A DNA stretch of 64,000 nucleotides, from NCBI RefSeq assembly GCF_000835495.1, contig NW_015622547.1:3410001-3474000 (forward strand), given 5' to 3'. The stretch comes from Cladophialophora immunda (Eukaryota > Ascomycota > Eurotiomycetes > Chaetothyriales > Herpotrichiellaceae). How positions within the stretch are numbered: the first letter of the stretch is position 1; each line of letters begins with the position of its first letter. The notes under the pieces are model-generated. The model was not told where the DNA came from. It searched no databases and worked only from the letters and a program-made list of their open reading frames with translations. The translations under genes and the position numbers were made by a program. Shown here piece after piece: positions 11,448-23,956 of the stretch.

Positions 11448-12571
11448 ATGGCTTCCAACAGCTCAAAAAACCATGCCTTACCCCCTGGTCGACGGCGGGT
11501 CGAATGTACTCACCCGAAATGCGGAAAGTACGGCCACTTCACCAGCCAGTGCTGGGTTGCCCACCCCAAGCTACGACCTCGTGGCAAGGCCAACGTGGAT
11601 AAGTGTGGAACTGGTCGAGGATGGGACGCGCCAAGTGATAAATCAAACGAAGTCGCGAATGAGAATCCCAGCTGGCTCGATGACTGGACGGAAATGAGCG
11701 ATGCCTTGGCTCCACGAAGCTCGTCCTGTGCACATGGCCTTTCCCCTTTATTCAAGTTCCCACAAGAAATCCAGGCAAAGATCTACGAACATGTCTACGA
11801 AGAGAAGCATGGAGTAAGAGTACGGATGTCTCTGCAGGCGGCGTCGCGCTGGGAGTCGTGTTATTACGATGGAACAATGGGAGGTTCTGAAGTGGTAGTT
11901 CGGGGATACGACTACGGTGGTCTCGCGCTGGTGTGCAAGAAAGTTCGCAAGGATTCACAACATGCAAGAGAGCAAGCATTCAACGGCCGCATGAGGATCG
12001 TCTGGGATGAGGACAATTATGGGCTTGCTTTCACAAAGATCTGTGGACCAGGTTGGGAACACCTCCGAAATCGAGTGACAGAGCTCGCAATCAGCGGCCT
12101 GACCGGTCGAACTACCGGTGACCTGTTCGACACAGTCTGGGGCATGATCCCAACACATTTCCCGCGAGTCACCGAGATCAACATTCAATACAACATTTAC
12201 CGGTACAGGCTCGCGGATGCAGACAATCCATACCTTTTAACCTCCGACTGGTTGAGGATCAACGATGAATCCTACCCAGAGGAATTTGACGCAGGCCGGA
12301 GGGATAGCGATTTCACAAACCCTACCGGGGTCCTGAACGTACGCAACCTAGTCCACTCCATGGAGCAAGCTTCTCGTCCCTGTACGATCTTCTTGAAAAT
12401 CACCAAGAACTGGTTGAAACACCGCCAATGTTGCGATTTCCAGCAGGTGAGTTCCGCTTGTACCTTTCTGGGTGGCGGTACTAACCGCTTTCATCGTCAT
12501 AGTCCATCAAATTTCTTGTCATGGCTGATCGTCTGGAAGCTGTTGAGAGAGTTTTTGGTAGAAGTTTATGA
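11448..12571 (+). CDS. Zinc-knuckle protein with a 2EXR/F-box-like fold segment
   Basis: Exons 11448-12446 and 12503-12571 give 355 residues. The start is the first ATG before the zinc motif. Near the N-terminus is C20-x4-C25-x4-H30-x4-C35, a variant of the CCHC zinc knuckle (normally C-x2-C-x4-H-x4-C). At about residue 101 comes LFKFPQEIQAKIYEHVYE, the opening of the '2EXR'/F-box-like domain that is expanded in filamentous ascomycetes. The rest matches the usual layout of that family, with a conserved ALVCKKVRKDS helix. The 56-bp intron removes a frame that would otherwise read on to 12659; splicing gives a short tail ending GRSL. Function is unknown. The knuckle suggests nucleic-acid or protein binding, but it is divergent. 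Confidence 0.7.
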
Positions 12572-13509
12572 TGGCCTCATGGAAGAATTCTGGAACAATG
12601 GCCGATCGAAAAGAAGTGATGGGCAATCTGCAGAATGCGGTGTTCCAATTCTGCGTTGAAATACGGGTACGTTTTGCAGAAGGAGTAAGGGGAATACTGT
12701 CACACTTGGACACGAGCGCGGCGGACCCGAAGAAGTCGATGGCCCGTGGAGATCACAAAAGACCTTAGATATTGAGGAATCAGATCCAGCCCACCTGCGG
12801 CTCGATCTATAGACTGAGCAGTTGGCACTTTCATAGGGGATTTGCATAGCCCGTGGGTTGTACCACGACTTTGCTTCGAAGAAAATCGATGTTGTTAGTA
12901 CTGACTTCTTCACGAATTTCCGTGCGCGAGAAGCCGCAATATATCACTCCCGAACGAGGCCAACGAAAATGCTTCTTGCTGCATTCCTGTAAGCTCAAAA
13001 CGCGCTCATAATGCTTCAAGAATAGACTTCGGTCGCGCGACCTACCGAGGCTGTGCACCCTTAAAATTCTCGACGAGGCTGGACCATCTCCGAGAAAATA
13101 GTTGCCGTTCGGCGAATATGCCGTGCAATCAAGCCCGTGTCACTTGGTCCATCTGCCGGCCCTTGTACGCTGTGGAACTCATTATTTACTAGCACTTGCA
13201 CTTATTCGAATCTCATGTCACAAAGGGCGCATTAAATTGACTGTCGGATTTCGTTTAGCTTCTATCGCACTTCAGCATATGGCCAAGGATAGCTTGAAAT
13301 TCACGGCGTGTGAAATCATCAGTAGCTTCTGTTCATATTGGGGTGAGAGGCAAAATTAAAGTAATAGGAGTGATTTGCCGCCAACACTGTCAACAAATGT
13401 TTCCCATGGACAACTCTTCAGTCTGAGAAGATACTAGGCAGCGCAAATTTACCATCAATGGTGGTAGTATATCATGTACTCAGCAATCGCCTGGAGTCCT
13501 AAGCGTCTT
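12572..13509. other. Gene-free stretch between convergent genes
   Basis: About 0.94 kb between two convergent 3' ends. Only short open frames without motifs are present on either strand. I see nothing to annotate beyond probable 3' untranslated sequence. Confidence 0.5.
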
Positions 13510-15156
13510 TCACGCAAGCTTGGCCGGGACTTCGTCGATATGATGGACAGCTTTCTCGTGCTCGTGCTTGACTTCTTCGACATGCTGACCAGCCTCTTCG
13601 AGTGTCTCGGCAATCTATAACAGCACACGTTAGCCTTGCCCTGTGTTCCTGTTCTTGAGGTTTGTTTGGCATACCTCATCACCGAAAATAGCGCTGATTT
13701 CCTCTAGTGTCTTATTCTTCGTCTCAGGATAGAAGATGATGAAGATGACAATGAAAATAATGTCACAGATGACGAAGATCATGAAGTACTTCCAGCTGAT
13801 GGCCTCTATCGCCATGGGAGTTACCTGAACCAACATGATGACGATAAGGTTGAAGAGGGCATAGCCGCTGGCAGTACCAGTCGCACGGATGTTGGTGGGC
13901 ATGACTTCGGTGCAGTAGACCGGGAAGAAGGTGTTCATGAAGCCACCGTATCCGAAGCCATAAAAGAACATGCCAAATATGACGGCTTTTCCTATCGCAT
14001 AGTTGGTGCTGTTGGTGGCTTCGAAGCTTGCCCAAAGAGCCACAAGCAGGATCCCACCAGGGATCATGAAACTATAGGACACAAACTAGTTTGTGATGTC
14101 AGCAAGGATAGGATCACTATCAGGTTCGAGAGAAGCACGTACCATAAGATGTCGTCGCCCCAATCGGTCAACAATTTGACTGGCGGTGATCGTTGACAAG
14201 CAGCCCAATGTACCCCAGATACCTGTCAGGACCAAACTGAAGACATTGGTGAAGCCGAGCTTGGTGTAGATGGTGACCTGGTAGTTCTGCAGCGGGATGA
14301 TGCCTGTAAACTGGCAGAATGCCACGAATAACAAGATGAGGTACATGCGTTTCCGGTACGATTTCTTCTTGAAGATTGCGACGAGCCCAAGCTTGTTGGC
14401 TTGATCGATTTGGTACTGTGACTTGATCTGGTGGAACTCCTTAATATAGAAGTCCTCCTCATGTCCTTCGACTCCGGCATGAAGCTTTCTAAGCACTTCC
14501 AATGCTTCGTCTTCTCGTCCCTTCATGATGAGCCATCGGGGAGAGAAGGGCATCCAGAAGGAGGCGACCAGCATGAGAACGGCCGGGACGAGCTGGATTC
14601 CCAGCAGAGTGCGCCACGCGGCATTGCCCTTAATGTAATAGAAGCCGAGACCCATCCACTCTGTGAGCATGTAGGCGAAGTTGACGTTGAAAGCATAAAG
14701 CGAGCCAACACGGCCTCTTATCTCAGGAGTCGCTATCTCGGAGGCGTAAGTGGGACAGACTGAAAAGACAATTCCATTTGCTATTCCACCAAGGACACGT
14801 CCAGCGCAGAAGACCGGGAAGTTTGTCGCTCCGGCTTGCATTGCAGAGCCGATCAAAGCAAGGACGCAGGACATCTGTATCGTCCGCAGACGACCATACT
14901 TGTCAGGCAGATAGTAGTTGAGGAAGCAACCAACAGCTCCACCTCCATAGTAGGCTGATCCGAAAGCTCCGATGGTCGTGGCATCAAGATTGAAGTACTC
15001 GATGAAGGAGGAATATCCTAGGACTGATGTTGTACAGCCTGGATGGAGTTAGTATACGGATGTTCTGCGACATTGGGTGTCCGTACCAGAGTCATAGCCG
15101 TAGAATATGGAGCCAAAGGTAACGAAAACAATGCACAGTAGCTGGTATTTCTGCAT
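13510..15156 (-). CDS. MFS sugar transporter (hexose/maltose permease family)
   Basis: Minus-strand exons 15156-15087, 15038-14143, 14085-13675 and 13614-13510 give 493 residues. Family signatures in order are FYGYDSG in helix 1, a PDKYGR loop, FSPRWLIMKGR after helix 6, VDRLGRR after helix 8, PTNIRATG between helices 10 and 11, and PETKNKTLEE after helix 12. The final 34 residues are charged and cytoplasmic (EEAGQHVEEVKHEHEKA). It is a plasma-membrane proton/sugar symporter by family; helix 7 lacks the usual QQxxG glucose motif and reads FTGIIPLQNYQ, so the substrate may not be glucose. All three introns are GT-AG, 48-60 bp. Its divergent neighbour is far, so no operon-like partner is evident. 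Confidence 0.88.
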
Positions 15157-15462
15157 TTTGATGAGTGGTTTCCTGAGGGAGAGAACAGGCTCCGTACAGA
15201 GAGGGAAATGGAATAGAAGAGAGGTGTGATCCCTGAACTTCCAAGCTGTACTATATCAATTTCTCAAAAGGCGGGGTCGAAACCACATTGATGTCGGTCT
15301 CGAAGCCTAGAATCTTTGTATTGATAGCCTCGGGCATGCTGATTGCACGCATACCCGAAGTTGGCTGTACCAAATGGGGTAGACTACCCCGGGTCTTGAG
15401 AAAGGCATTCATCTGTCAGGCCTACTCGGTAGTCCAAATCCCACATATTGCAAGGTTCAACC

Positions 15463-16035
15463 TCATACTAATGGGACTGGATCGAGCAGAACGGCAGCGT
15501 TATGCTTCCACATTGCCAACTTCTTCTGCTCGGTTAACTGCAAGTGCTTTAGCGTAGGCGAGGGGGAGCGCCGACTGAGGAGGTATGCATGCAGGACTTC
15601 CATTCTGATGATCATTAGCAGCAGCAACAACACGGGAGAGGAAGCGAGATCACGCAGGGAGTGTACTATTTCTTGTTTGCCACGGTTTTCCCAGTTTGGA
15701 AACAAGCCGGGGCCTCGGAAACCCTGCCATGGTCGCCAAGAGCCCTGATCTTCTGTTTGGAAATGAAGCATGATATCCAGAATGTAACGGCGGAGATGTT
15801 GCTCCTCTGATTGTTGGGAAGAGCTTTGAAGGCGCTGCCGAGTCGCAGGCTTGATGATTATCTTACTGGAAATGTCAAGGAATCCACTTTCGGAGGCAAG
15901 GCTGAGAAGGGGTTCAACCGCGACAGATAAGAGATTGTGGGGTTGGCGATACCCACCCAGCCCCAGACATGGCCGCGAATGGCCGACAAATGCTTGTACC
16001 ATTAGACTGCCTTTTGAAAAGGCCGTCCACCGCAT
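15463..16035 (-). CDS. Weak hypothetical open frame, 190 codons
   Basis: A single ATG-initiated frame of 190 codons occupies the gap between the transporter and the kinase. It has a hydrophobic run SPVLLLLLMIIRM near the C-terminal third and is otherwise low in recognisable features. I do not recognise a family. It is longer than chance frames in the other gaps of this window, which is the only reason for listing it. It may equally be untranslated leader of neighbouring transcripts. Confidence 0.25.
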   Translation of the reverse strand: MRWTAFSKGSLMVQAFVGHSRPCLGLGGYRQPHNLLSVAVEPLLSLASESGFLDISSKIIIKPATRQRLQSSSQQSEEQHLRRYILDIMLHFQTEDQGSWRPWQGFRGPGLFPNWENRGKQEIVHSLRDLASSPVLLLLLMIIRMEVLHAYLLSRRSPSPTLKHLQLTEQKKLAMWKHNAAVLLDPVPLV

Positions 16036-16190
16036 CTATATCACCCTCCCACATAGCTGTGAAGGCGTAGTGGCTCTTCAGTGGAAGCCATATCGTGGTG
16101 TAACCACCTAATCGGTCACTGGGCAGTCGGAATAAAAGTATTTCTATCCTTTGAAATGGCTACAGAGGACTACCGGGATTTATCGGCGTG

Positions 16191-17575
16191 TTAGAGCTTT
16201 GGGGGAGGTGTTTCCTTTGCCTTCATCTCCCGCGCTATCCTCAGCGCAATGTCCAGACCTGTTTTTGTATACTCGAAATACAAGTGGCTGAATTCACTGC
16301 TGGCCTGGCCGCGGATCGTCCTTGCCTGAATGCCATGTGTAATTGTACTACCACGTACGTGATGGAAGATTTTGGCAACTTCCCAGTCCTTGCCTCCACC
16401 ATCCTTCCGCGGGTCAAATCCAACTATTTCACTATAACGGTTCATTAGCTCATCGGCGTTGGGAACTCCGCTGACCTGCGAAAGAGGTTTGGAAGAACGA
16501 GCACCAATCGCTTTATAGCCCTCATTCCAGAACGATGCAACGACGAAGACGGCATCCATCAGTGGATGGCCAATAGTTGAGAGTTCCCAATCGAGGATCG
16601 CAATGACGCGTGGCTCGGTGGGATGCAGTATCTGTGAATGACTTGATGTTAAGCAACGCTAGCTCGGTGTTCGAAGCTTATTGGGAGGAAGTTTCTCACC
16701 ACGTTGTCAAACTTGTAGTCTCCATGCACAATCGCGAAGCGATCGCCAGGTAGATTCTTTCTCACATAGTCGATGATTTCATCATAGTGCTCATGTGCTC
16801 GTCCGAGTGGCTTTCCATTGCTGTCCTCAATCTTAGATTGCTCGGCCTCGATCCTCGTAAAGGTATTGCAATGTCGGGCGTAGAATCCTGTGGTTTTGCC
16901 AAATCCTTCTAACCCGATAGAAAATGGATCAATTGAATGAAGCCACGCTAGTGTTTCTACCAAGGAGAACCAGCTGAGCAAGGAGTGGTTGATTAGCCTG
17001 TGGCAAGCACATGCAGAAGCCAACTCACGCCTTGCGCCTGTCTGAAGGAGATAACTCTGGAAGACCATAGTCTGTGAATATTCTGCCTTTCACAAACTCC
17101 ATGACCTACCCGCGTGGCACATAGTAGTTAGCGAAGGGGGCCCGAGTTGTTGCCAAAAGGGAACGAGCATACGTAGAACGCTGTGCCGATTACGGAATCA
17201 TCCATACATAGCGTGTAGACCTTCGGGACAGGAAACCCTTCCACCGTACCCAAGGCCTTTAACACGCGAAACTCGCGGTCAACTTGATGGGCGACTTTGC
17301 TGATGATTTGGCCGGCGGGCTTCTTTCTGAGAATCAATCGGGCTCCTCTGAGGCGTACCATATCAGCTGTTATGAAGAAATCTCATATTTGCGTATACAA
17401 CCTACGCTGCATCATCGACGTAGTATGTCGGATTGCTTTGCCCATAGCCGATTTTCGTCGAAACAACTGGTAACTTCAATGGGGGTACGGAAGGCGTGCG
17501 TTGCAAATATAGCCCGAGAGCAGCATCATCGAGGTCGTGGCGCGAGGCTACTCCCCCTGCGGTAGGTGCGGTCAT
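16191..17575 (-). CDS. APH/ACAD10-type small-molecule kinase
   Basis: Minus-strand exons 17575-17406, 17347-17173, 17105-17029, 16973-16700 and 16631-16191 give 378 residues. The N-terminus reads SNPTYYVDDAAGARLILRKK, the nucleotide-binding strand pair of the ACAD10/ACAD11 N-terminal kinase group. Catalytic motifs are H224-G-D226 with N231 (HGDYKFDN) and the metal-binding D246-W-E248. The second exon's acceptor at 17348 was chosen over one closer to the donor because only it restores this strand without a stop. Members phosphorylate hydroxylated metabolites such as hydroxyacyl-CoAs or small alcohols; in animals the domain is fused to an acyl-CoA dehydrogenase, here it stands alone. It is probably cytosolic. 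Substrate is unknown. Confidence 0.85.
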
Positions 17576-18970
17576 CTTTGCAGGGTATTAGCAAACACCT
17601 GAGGATATGCAATATATTGTCCTATTTCTGATCTGTCAATCGGAAGCGTAGAAAATGGTATGGATGTTTTTCAACGCTGGATCCGAGGTTGCTCGGCTGC
17701 GACGTCCCGACAAGCATGAGCTGAGCCACAACTATTTCGGACAAGAACTTGGCTCCCTCGGCAGCAAGGCTGCGATCGTTGAAATAACCACATCCAAGAA
17801 AAGCCAAATTGGAGAGTAGTTGAAGTCTAGTCCCTTTGCGGAAAACAAATGGCGTGTACCTAGTTCATCGCTTTGAGTAGATGAGGTATCGTTCAGAAGT
17901 GGTGCACATTGGCCATCATGTCCCCATGTCTCGTCCCCCGTGCCATGCAAGGAGGCAGTGTATCTGGCATTACCTCGGTAACATAAACGGGCTCCATGGC
18001 CACCACCGCCACTATTGGCCCCGACCACAACCTCCTCACTGAGTAGCGAGTCAACAGCTACCCATAGCCATAATGTTCTTGATTTGCACTCCCAGCTGGG
18101 GACACAGGAAGTAAAGGTTCAACGCGAATTTCTATTGATCGCTCCCTGTTCAAACTACCTTCTCTCTCTGCCTCGTATAATCAGCAACGCCTACAATATG
18201 CCATACACCTGGAACACTTTTGTCCAATCAGTACTGTGCCACCTGGCTTGCTCAGCGGAATCGGATGTTATGTTACCCTCCTTTATAGAAATACTACTGA
18301 ACAGGGATAAAGTTATTTCCACACTCCCCTCATGGTAGTTTGGCCATAATGTAATAGCTCCCTTAAGGTACAAGTGGGTACCTTTGGCTATTTTCGTTGA
18401 TAGATTTCCCGGAAATATTCAACTGTGTCGTCTCGGTTCGCTGGAATGGAACGTGTGGTGAATGCCGGAGTGGTGACGAGATTTATGCAGAAGCCTGCAC
18501 TACATCGCATGTCTCGCAATGAGCATTGGTGCCTGGGGCAGTCTTGATATTCAAGATGTCGCCGTAAGCTTAGCCTCCCAAAGTATATTGCCCTAATTGG
18601 TCTTCCTGTACGGATTGTCTTACAGGTTGTGATTTTCGGACCGAGACGAGTGGGAGGGCCGAAGTTCATAATTTTGGAAGCTGGAAATGATCTTCTGCTA
18701 GTTCGGTGCATGCCATTGTCAGGCGGCCATAAGGCGCTCCCTGGTCAGCCGTTCCGCGATCGACTGTCCATCCTCGGATTGCTCCCGAACTTGCTGACTT
18801 TCCCCACCCCAGCACTCTGGAGCGTGCTTGCCAGCGTCAGGCGGGTCCGAAGAATGGACGCATCGACAAGTGCACCTGGAGTAACTATAAAGGGTCATCA
18901 ACCAAAGGTCTAACAAATGATTGTGATATAGCTTAGGGTTCAGAATTCTCAGCAAGGCTGGCGACCCAAG
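17576..18970. other. Promoter-sized gap between kinase and P450
   Basis: About 1.4 kb between divergent starts. Short frames at 17732-18028 (-) and 18719-18955 (-) have no motif. A TATA-like box for the P450 is noted separately. Nothing else is supported. Confidence 0.45.
18886..18891 (+). promoter_or_regulatory. TATA-like box of the P450 gene
   Basis: TATAAA located 80-85 bp upstream of the ATG at 18971, in an otherwise GC-balanced region. Confidence 0.45.
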
Positions 18971-20558
18971 ATGGCTTCATCGATCCAGGTCATTGTGCTT
19001 GCTATTATCATATCTCTGGTTCCCCTACAGCTTTACTTCAGATATCGAAAACTGAGTTCGATCCCAGGGCCTTTTCTGGCCAGTTTCACAGACCTCTGGA
19101 GAGCGTATGCTCAGAATTACGGCACCATCGCAACGACACTCATCAAACTACATGAGCAGTACGGCCCTCTTGTGCGAATCGGTCCCAACACGATTCATGT
19201 CAGCGATCCCGCCGCCGTGAGCACCATTTACACAAACCATGGAGAATTTCGAAAGGTCAGTCAATCACATGGCAGCCCGCTTCCAGGGCGCATATCTCTA
19301 AATACGTCGTAGGCCGACTCGTACTCGCCACTACGGGTGCGCAACCCTCAGGGCAAGTCGGCAGGGAGCGTTATCGACATGCAGGACGAAGAAGGCAATA
19401 CCCTTTTGAAGAGAGGGGTCGGGAATGCGTTTGCAACCAAGACCCTACTCGACTATGAGCATAGCGTCGATGACACCGTCAACGAGCTCGCCCGGACCAT
19501 CATTGAGGAGCCAGAGTTTGACCTGTTCAAGACCATGCAGTTCTTCCAGCTCGACATGCTCACGCAGCTAGCCTTCAGTGAGAATCTGGGACATCTTCAA
19601 AACAGAAGGGACGTTTGGGGAATGGTCGACCCCAGTCGAGAAAGGATTGCCCACTGGGTGCAGTGGCAGGCGCTTCCGAATTTGGAGTACCTGCTTTACC
19701 AACACCCGCTCTTTAACTGGGTCACGAAGAAATCATCTGCGTGGGCGCTGGAGGCGCTCCAAAAGCTGGCTACCCGTGAATCGGCACCGATGGAGAAGAC
19801 GCAGGGCCAGAAAGACCTTCTCCAAAAGTACGTCGACGCGTTCAAGAAGCACCCAGCGATGGGCCACGATAATATCTCCCTGATGACCACTTCGACGATC
19901 TCGGCAGGCTTTGACAGCACAACGGTGACGATGACGACGATCCTGTTCTGTCTGATGAAATACCCGGCTGCCTGCGAGAAACTCAAGCAAGAGCTGGAGG
20001 CCGCGAAGCTGTCCACCCCTGTGCCGCAATGGGCCGAAGTGAACAGGCTCGAATATCTCGACGCCGTCTTCAAGGAAGCCTTACGCTGCAACCCTTTCGT
20101 CACAATTCCCCTGGAGCGGATCGTGCCTCGAGGTGGCGCCGTCATCGTCGGCAAACAGATTCCCGCCGGCACCACCGTTGGCTGCGCGGCCAAAGTCATC
20201 CACAACAACCGTGAACTCTTCGGCGAGGACGTGGAGGAGTTCCGGCCTGAGCGGTGGCTCGTAGACCCCGAGAAGAGACTCGCGATGGAACGAGCTTCGA
20301 TGGGCTTCGGCTCAGGAAAACGAATCTGCCTGGGACGACATATTGCGGAACTAGAGATTAAGAAATTGATTCCCGCTCTGGTTCTACGGTTTAAGGTTGG
20401 TCACTTTTTTCATTCCCATTCTCATTATGTCTATCAGTTATACTGACAAAGTTCTTGCAAAGATGGATCTCGTCACCCCCGACGCGTCTTTGGATTTCGC
20501 AGATGGCCTCACGGCGTTTCCGAAGACTATCATGGTTAAATTTGAAGAGAGAAAATAA
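18971..20558 (+). CDS. Microsomal cytochrome P450 (pisatin-demethylase-like group)
   Basis: Exons 18971-19255, 19313-20395 and 20463-20558 give 487 residues, a usual length for the family. An N-terminal membrane anchor (VIVLAIIISLVPLQLYF) is followed by the hinge SIPGP. The I-helix is S292-A-G-F-D-S-T-T, the ExxR pair is E350/R353 (KEALR), FRPERW follows, and the heme loop is F427-G-S-G-K-R-I-C434-L-G with Cys434 as iron ligand. The last intron has a weak GTTGGT donor, but joining there keeps frame and gives the expected C-terminal strand. It would sit on the ER and take electrons from P450 reductase. The N-terminal third resembles the pisatin demethylase/CYP57-like group, known for detoxifying plant phenolics; that substrate class is inference. 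Confidence 0.88.
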
Positions 20559-21057
20559 ACACAAGCACTATCCTATTGTCCCGCTCATATGGCGGCCCTT
20601 CATCTTGTATGAAGTAGAGGACAAGCGCAGGCTTTGTTCTACGGAATGATGAGGGTGTTAGATTTTGAACTTGTCTTCTTCGCAAGCCAAGGAACCTGTT
20701 GACCACATGAATAACGTGGTTTGCAAGATATCACGCATGACAAGAACGAAAAACGACCCCAATAATTGAAATTGAAATCAGAAATACCTTCGAAAGCACT
20801 TATTCGCAAAAGAGCCTTGACAGTGCAGAAATCAAGGGACCCAAAAAGGAGTTGCAAGGTAAGACAGGATGACGAGATGACGAGATATAGCACTATCTGA
20901 GACAATTCGCACATTGCAAGGGGCGCAGTGCTGGTAACAAGCTCAGTCCCGGCAGATATATTAGGGTACACAATAACAAGAACTCGGTTTCAGCCGACTC
21001 TCTGACTATTTTCAAGCATGTTCGGAGATTGCTCTTCTCATCACCCAGACCCCTGGA
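20559..21057. other. Convergent 3' gap between P450 and regulator
   Basis: About 0.5 kb between two stop codons on opposite strands. A minus-strand frame at 20639-20971 has no motif. There is a short imperfect direct repeat of GATGACGA units near 20868-20881. Probably 3' untranslated sequence. Confidence 0.45.
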
Positions 21058-23956
21058 CTAGACCGCGGGGAAAAGCTCTGGTAGGTCCTCGTAGCCCCCG
21101 GCCAGGAGATCAGCAGGGAGGGAATCCAGCCAGGTGAAATCCTGCATTTGCAGCATTCTCCCAAATGAGTCTCCCTGTACGTTGCACTGCTGATGTGGCT
21201 GCTGTTCCATCGGGAAAGCAACAGCAAGCTCCGACTGTGGTGGAGGCCGATGGCCATTCCAAATTGGCGGAGCTATAGTGGTGGTGTCATCTTGGGGTCG
21301 AAGGGTGTTGTTGCAGGCATCATGCTGCACTGTGCTGCTCCTGTGCGGTTGGCTAACAGGAAGATTCACGGGAGGCTGTTCGTTGTGTGTATGTCCGTCA
21401 CGCGGGTCGGAGTGGCCAGCCGTCGGATTGGCGCTGTTGGGCATCTCATCCGCAACGACTTCTTCGTTCAAGAGCTCGAGGGCGGCAAGACACCGGGTTG
21501 CAGTGGGACTCAGTGGAGAGAGCCGGCGGAGGACTTCGAGCGAGCGTTGCCATGCTTCGGCCAGCGACGGCTGCGAGATGTCGCCTCGTATGTAGCTGTA
21601 TACACGTGCCGGTATTAGAGCCGTGGCAGCAGCTGGGATCATTTGGTCAGAGTCTTAACCACCATAGTCACGTTCTCTCTGCAGAAAGGTCATCGGGGCA
21701 ATTGTAGCAGAATATCTTACGATGCCCGAATGTACATGTGGGGTTGGCTGCGAGGCCAGACAACCGAGGAAGGGGTTTGTGCCAGCATGAAGGAGAGGGG
21801 GAGTGAAATGACGCTTACTGTAGATGACTTTGACAGATTAGCAAATGCTTTTCTTCCCACTGAACACTGAACTTACAGAAGACCTGGAACCACCATGCTG
21901 GAAGAAGCTCAATGTCCTTGGACGTCGGGTCAATCTGCTTCTCGTAGATGATGTTGATCATCTCGAGGGCACTGAGGATGCATTTCCTTACGCAAATCAA
22001 CCCCATGGAGAGCGGTAACCACAAATGCGGTGTTGAAAGACAAATTGCCTTGCTTCTGATCTCCTGTGCCAGCAGTAGTGAAAGGATTGGACGAAACAGG
22101 AGTATTTGGATCTGTAGACAGCGCAGCCGAAGTATGTTTGCCTGCCTTGAATGGGCGGCTTCGCGGGAGCTCCGTGAACGGTGGCTATGGATCTTGAGCG
22201 CGTCCGGCACCGCGTCGTACCATTTGGTGATGGCCGTGTCGATCCTCAAAATGGTGTTGAAATCGAGATTGGTGAGCTTTTCCAAAGCAGGAGCAGGCGT
22301 TGAGGAACAGGGGGCATCTTCGTGGGGATACATGGCAGACAATGTCTCCTCGGTGATGATGTAGAGTTTCAATGATTGAACGTAGAATTCAACAATCGAG
22401 ACTTTGCCGTGCGGCTGTGATTGATCTTGTCCGAGCTCCAGAGACAGGTATTGGTCGTCGATGGCTTCTGGGAATGGCACAACAGAGGCGTCGGTTTTGG
22501 ATATCATCATCGGACGCCCCAAGGTCATCGAAACCATTCGGTCCATAAAGACGCACCCGTGCCACGCCCGGCGCGCCAGCTCTCGGTCGATCTGCGGAAC
22601 GTTTGTCGTCGTCCGTCGAAGGTGTAGACCAGAACCTTGGCTGATGCGGATGGCCAGGCCAATGGCCACCCAACATCTATGCGGCCACTCGGTGCTCTGT
22701 AAATACTGGCCCATGAGGAGAAGGGCCTGGACAAGCTCAAGGGAGCCGCTACCTATCAGATTGACCTGCAACAGATGCAAGGCCCTCTTGTAGAACACCT
22801 CGGCAGCGGCAGCCTTTTCGCCTGGGGACTCCCTCTTGCTAATCTGGCAACAAATTGCAAAGATCAGGTTCAAAATACAGTACAGGAGTCTCTGATCAGC
22901 TTCCCGACCTTCGCCGGTCCAGATCTTTTGATACGCCGGCATGAACCGCTCCCGCATGAGAAAAGGATAGAGGAGGTATACTTCGTTCCAGTACATTTCC
23001 ACCATGTCGTCTGCCACATGGCGTGGTGGAAGCACAAACAGCTCAGCGATGGACTGCTCATGCTGGTTTGGCCTGTTGTCAATGTGGAACACAGGAGCTG
23101 CATTGTAGAATGACGTTGCAAGGGTTCGTGGTACGGACGAAGTTAGTCTGGCAGCCATGGCGCTCTTTACCTGTTTCATGAAGCTCGCAGCGCTGGATGT
23201 CTCTTCAGAGTAGCTGTTGTCTGTCGTTCCGATATTCCCCATGCCATCAATGCCTTCAACACGCCCCGTGAAAGGGCTTGATTCGTAATCGACATGATCT
23301 TGCTCACGGGGAGCAGTTAGAGGCGGAGACAGTACGATTTCCTGTGTGTGGCTGTTTTCTGTATTGCTCCCGGCTTCCACGTCTACCGGCGATTGCTACA
23401 TCGTTATTAGCTTTCGAGGAATCGTAACTACCAGCGCGAGAACCCACCGGCGGGTACGCATCGATGACAGGTAAGCGTTGGCTCTGGACTCGGCCAGCAT
23501 CCCCGTGTAATAATTCTTGTTGTGGTCCATCCGTCTGTATGGCCTCCAATTGCCGGATCCTGGTCTCTAAGTGGACCACATATCTGGTTGCCTTTCATCA
23601 GCTTGCGATTGAAGACAACTTGGGTGCATTGACTAACTCGGCAGAAATGCCGGACGAGCCTCGATCAGGGTAGACGCAGTTCGGATGAGCTCTGCGACAG
23701 CGACGACAAGCTCCACAAACTGCAGAGCCATTAGCATATCTGTCGGGGACGGGGAGAAGGATTCCGCACCAGGTTGTGCTCCGTCACATCGGACCTTGCG
23801 CGCTCGACACTCCTCGCAAGCAAGAGCAATCTTCGGCCTCTTGAGGCTTGGATTCCGTGTCTTGGAAGAGGCACGCTTTTTACGTCGGCTGGAGCCGACA
23901 GCGTCAGCTCTGGACCTTCCGCTCGCAACTGGGTCCGAAGGTCCTGCAGACTCCAT
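21058..23956 (-). CDS. Zn(II)2Cys6 transcription factor with seven-cysteine cluster
   Basis: Minus-strand exons 23956-23770, 23719-23638, 23583-23448, 23395-21877, 21817-21721 and 21595-21058 give 852 residues. A basic N-terminus (SSRRKKRASSKTR) leads into C47-x2-C50-x6-C57, then C64, C67, C70 and C77. The canonical set is probably C47, C50, C57, C67, C70, C77, with C64 extra. Intron 1 falls inside the cluster. A coiled-coil dimerisation stretch (LETRIRQLEAIQ) follows, then the fungal-specific middle homology region with FMDRMVSMTLGRP, and a Gln/Pro-rich C-terminus. Introns 4 and 5 were set by frame and by the resulting SLAEAWQRSLEVLRRLSP segment. It is a nuclear regulator. It lies beside fumarase, gentisate dioxygenase and an FAD hydroxylase, so control of that cluster is plausible; the convergent P450 is another candidate target. 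Confidence 0.83.

Noticed and set aside
13100..13220. TTCGAATC string resembling a tRNA T-loop
   Set aside because: No matching acceptor stem, D-arm or anticodon arm could be drawn around it.
20859..20890. Short GATGACGA direct repeat
   Set aside because: Too short and isolated to be a meaningful repeat or CRISPR-like array.
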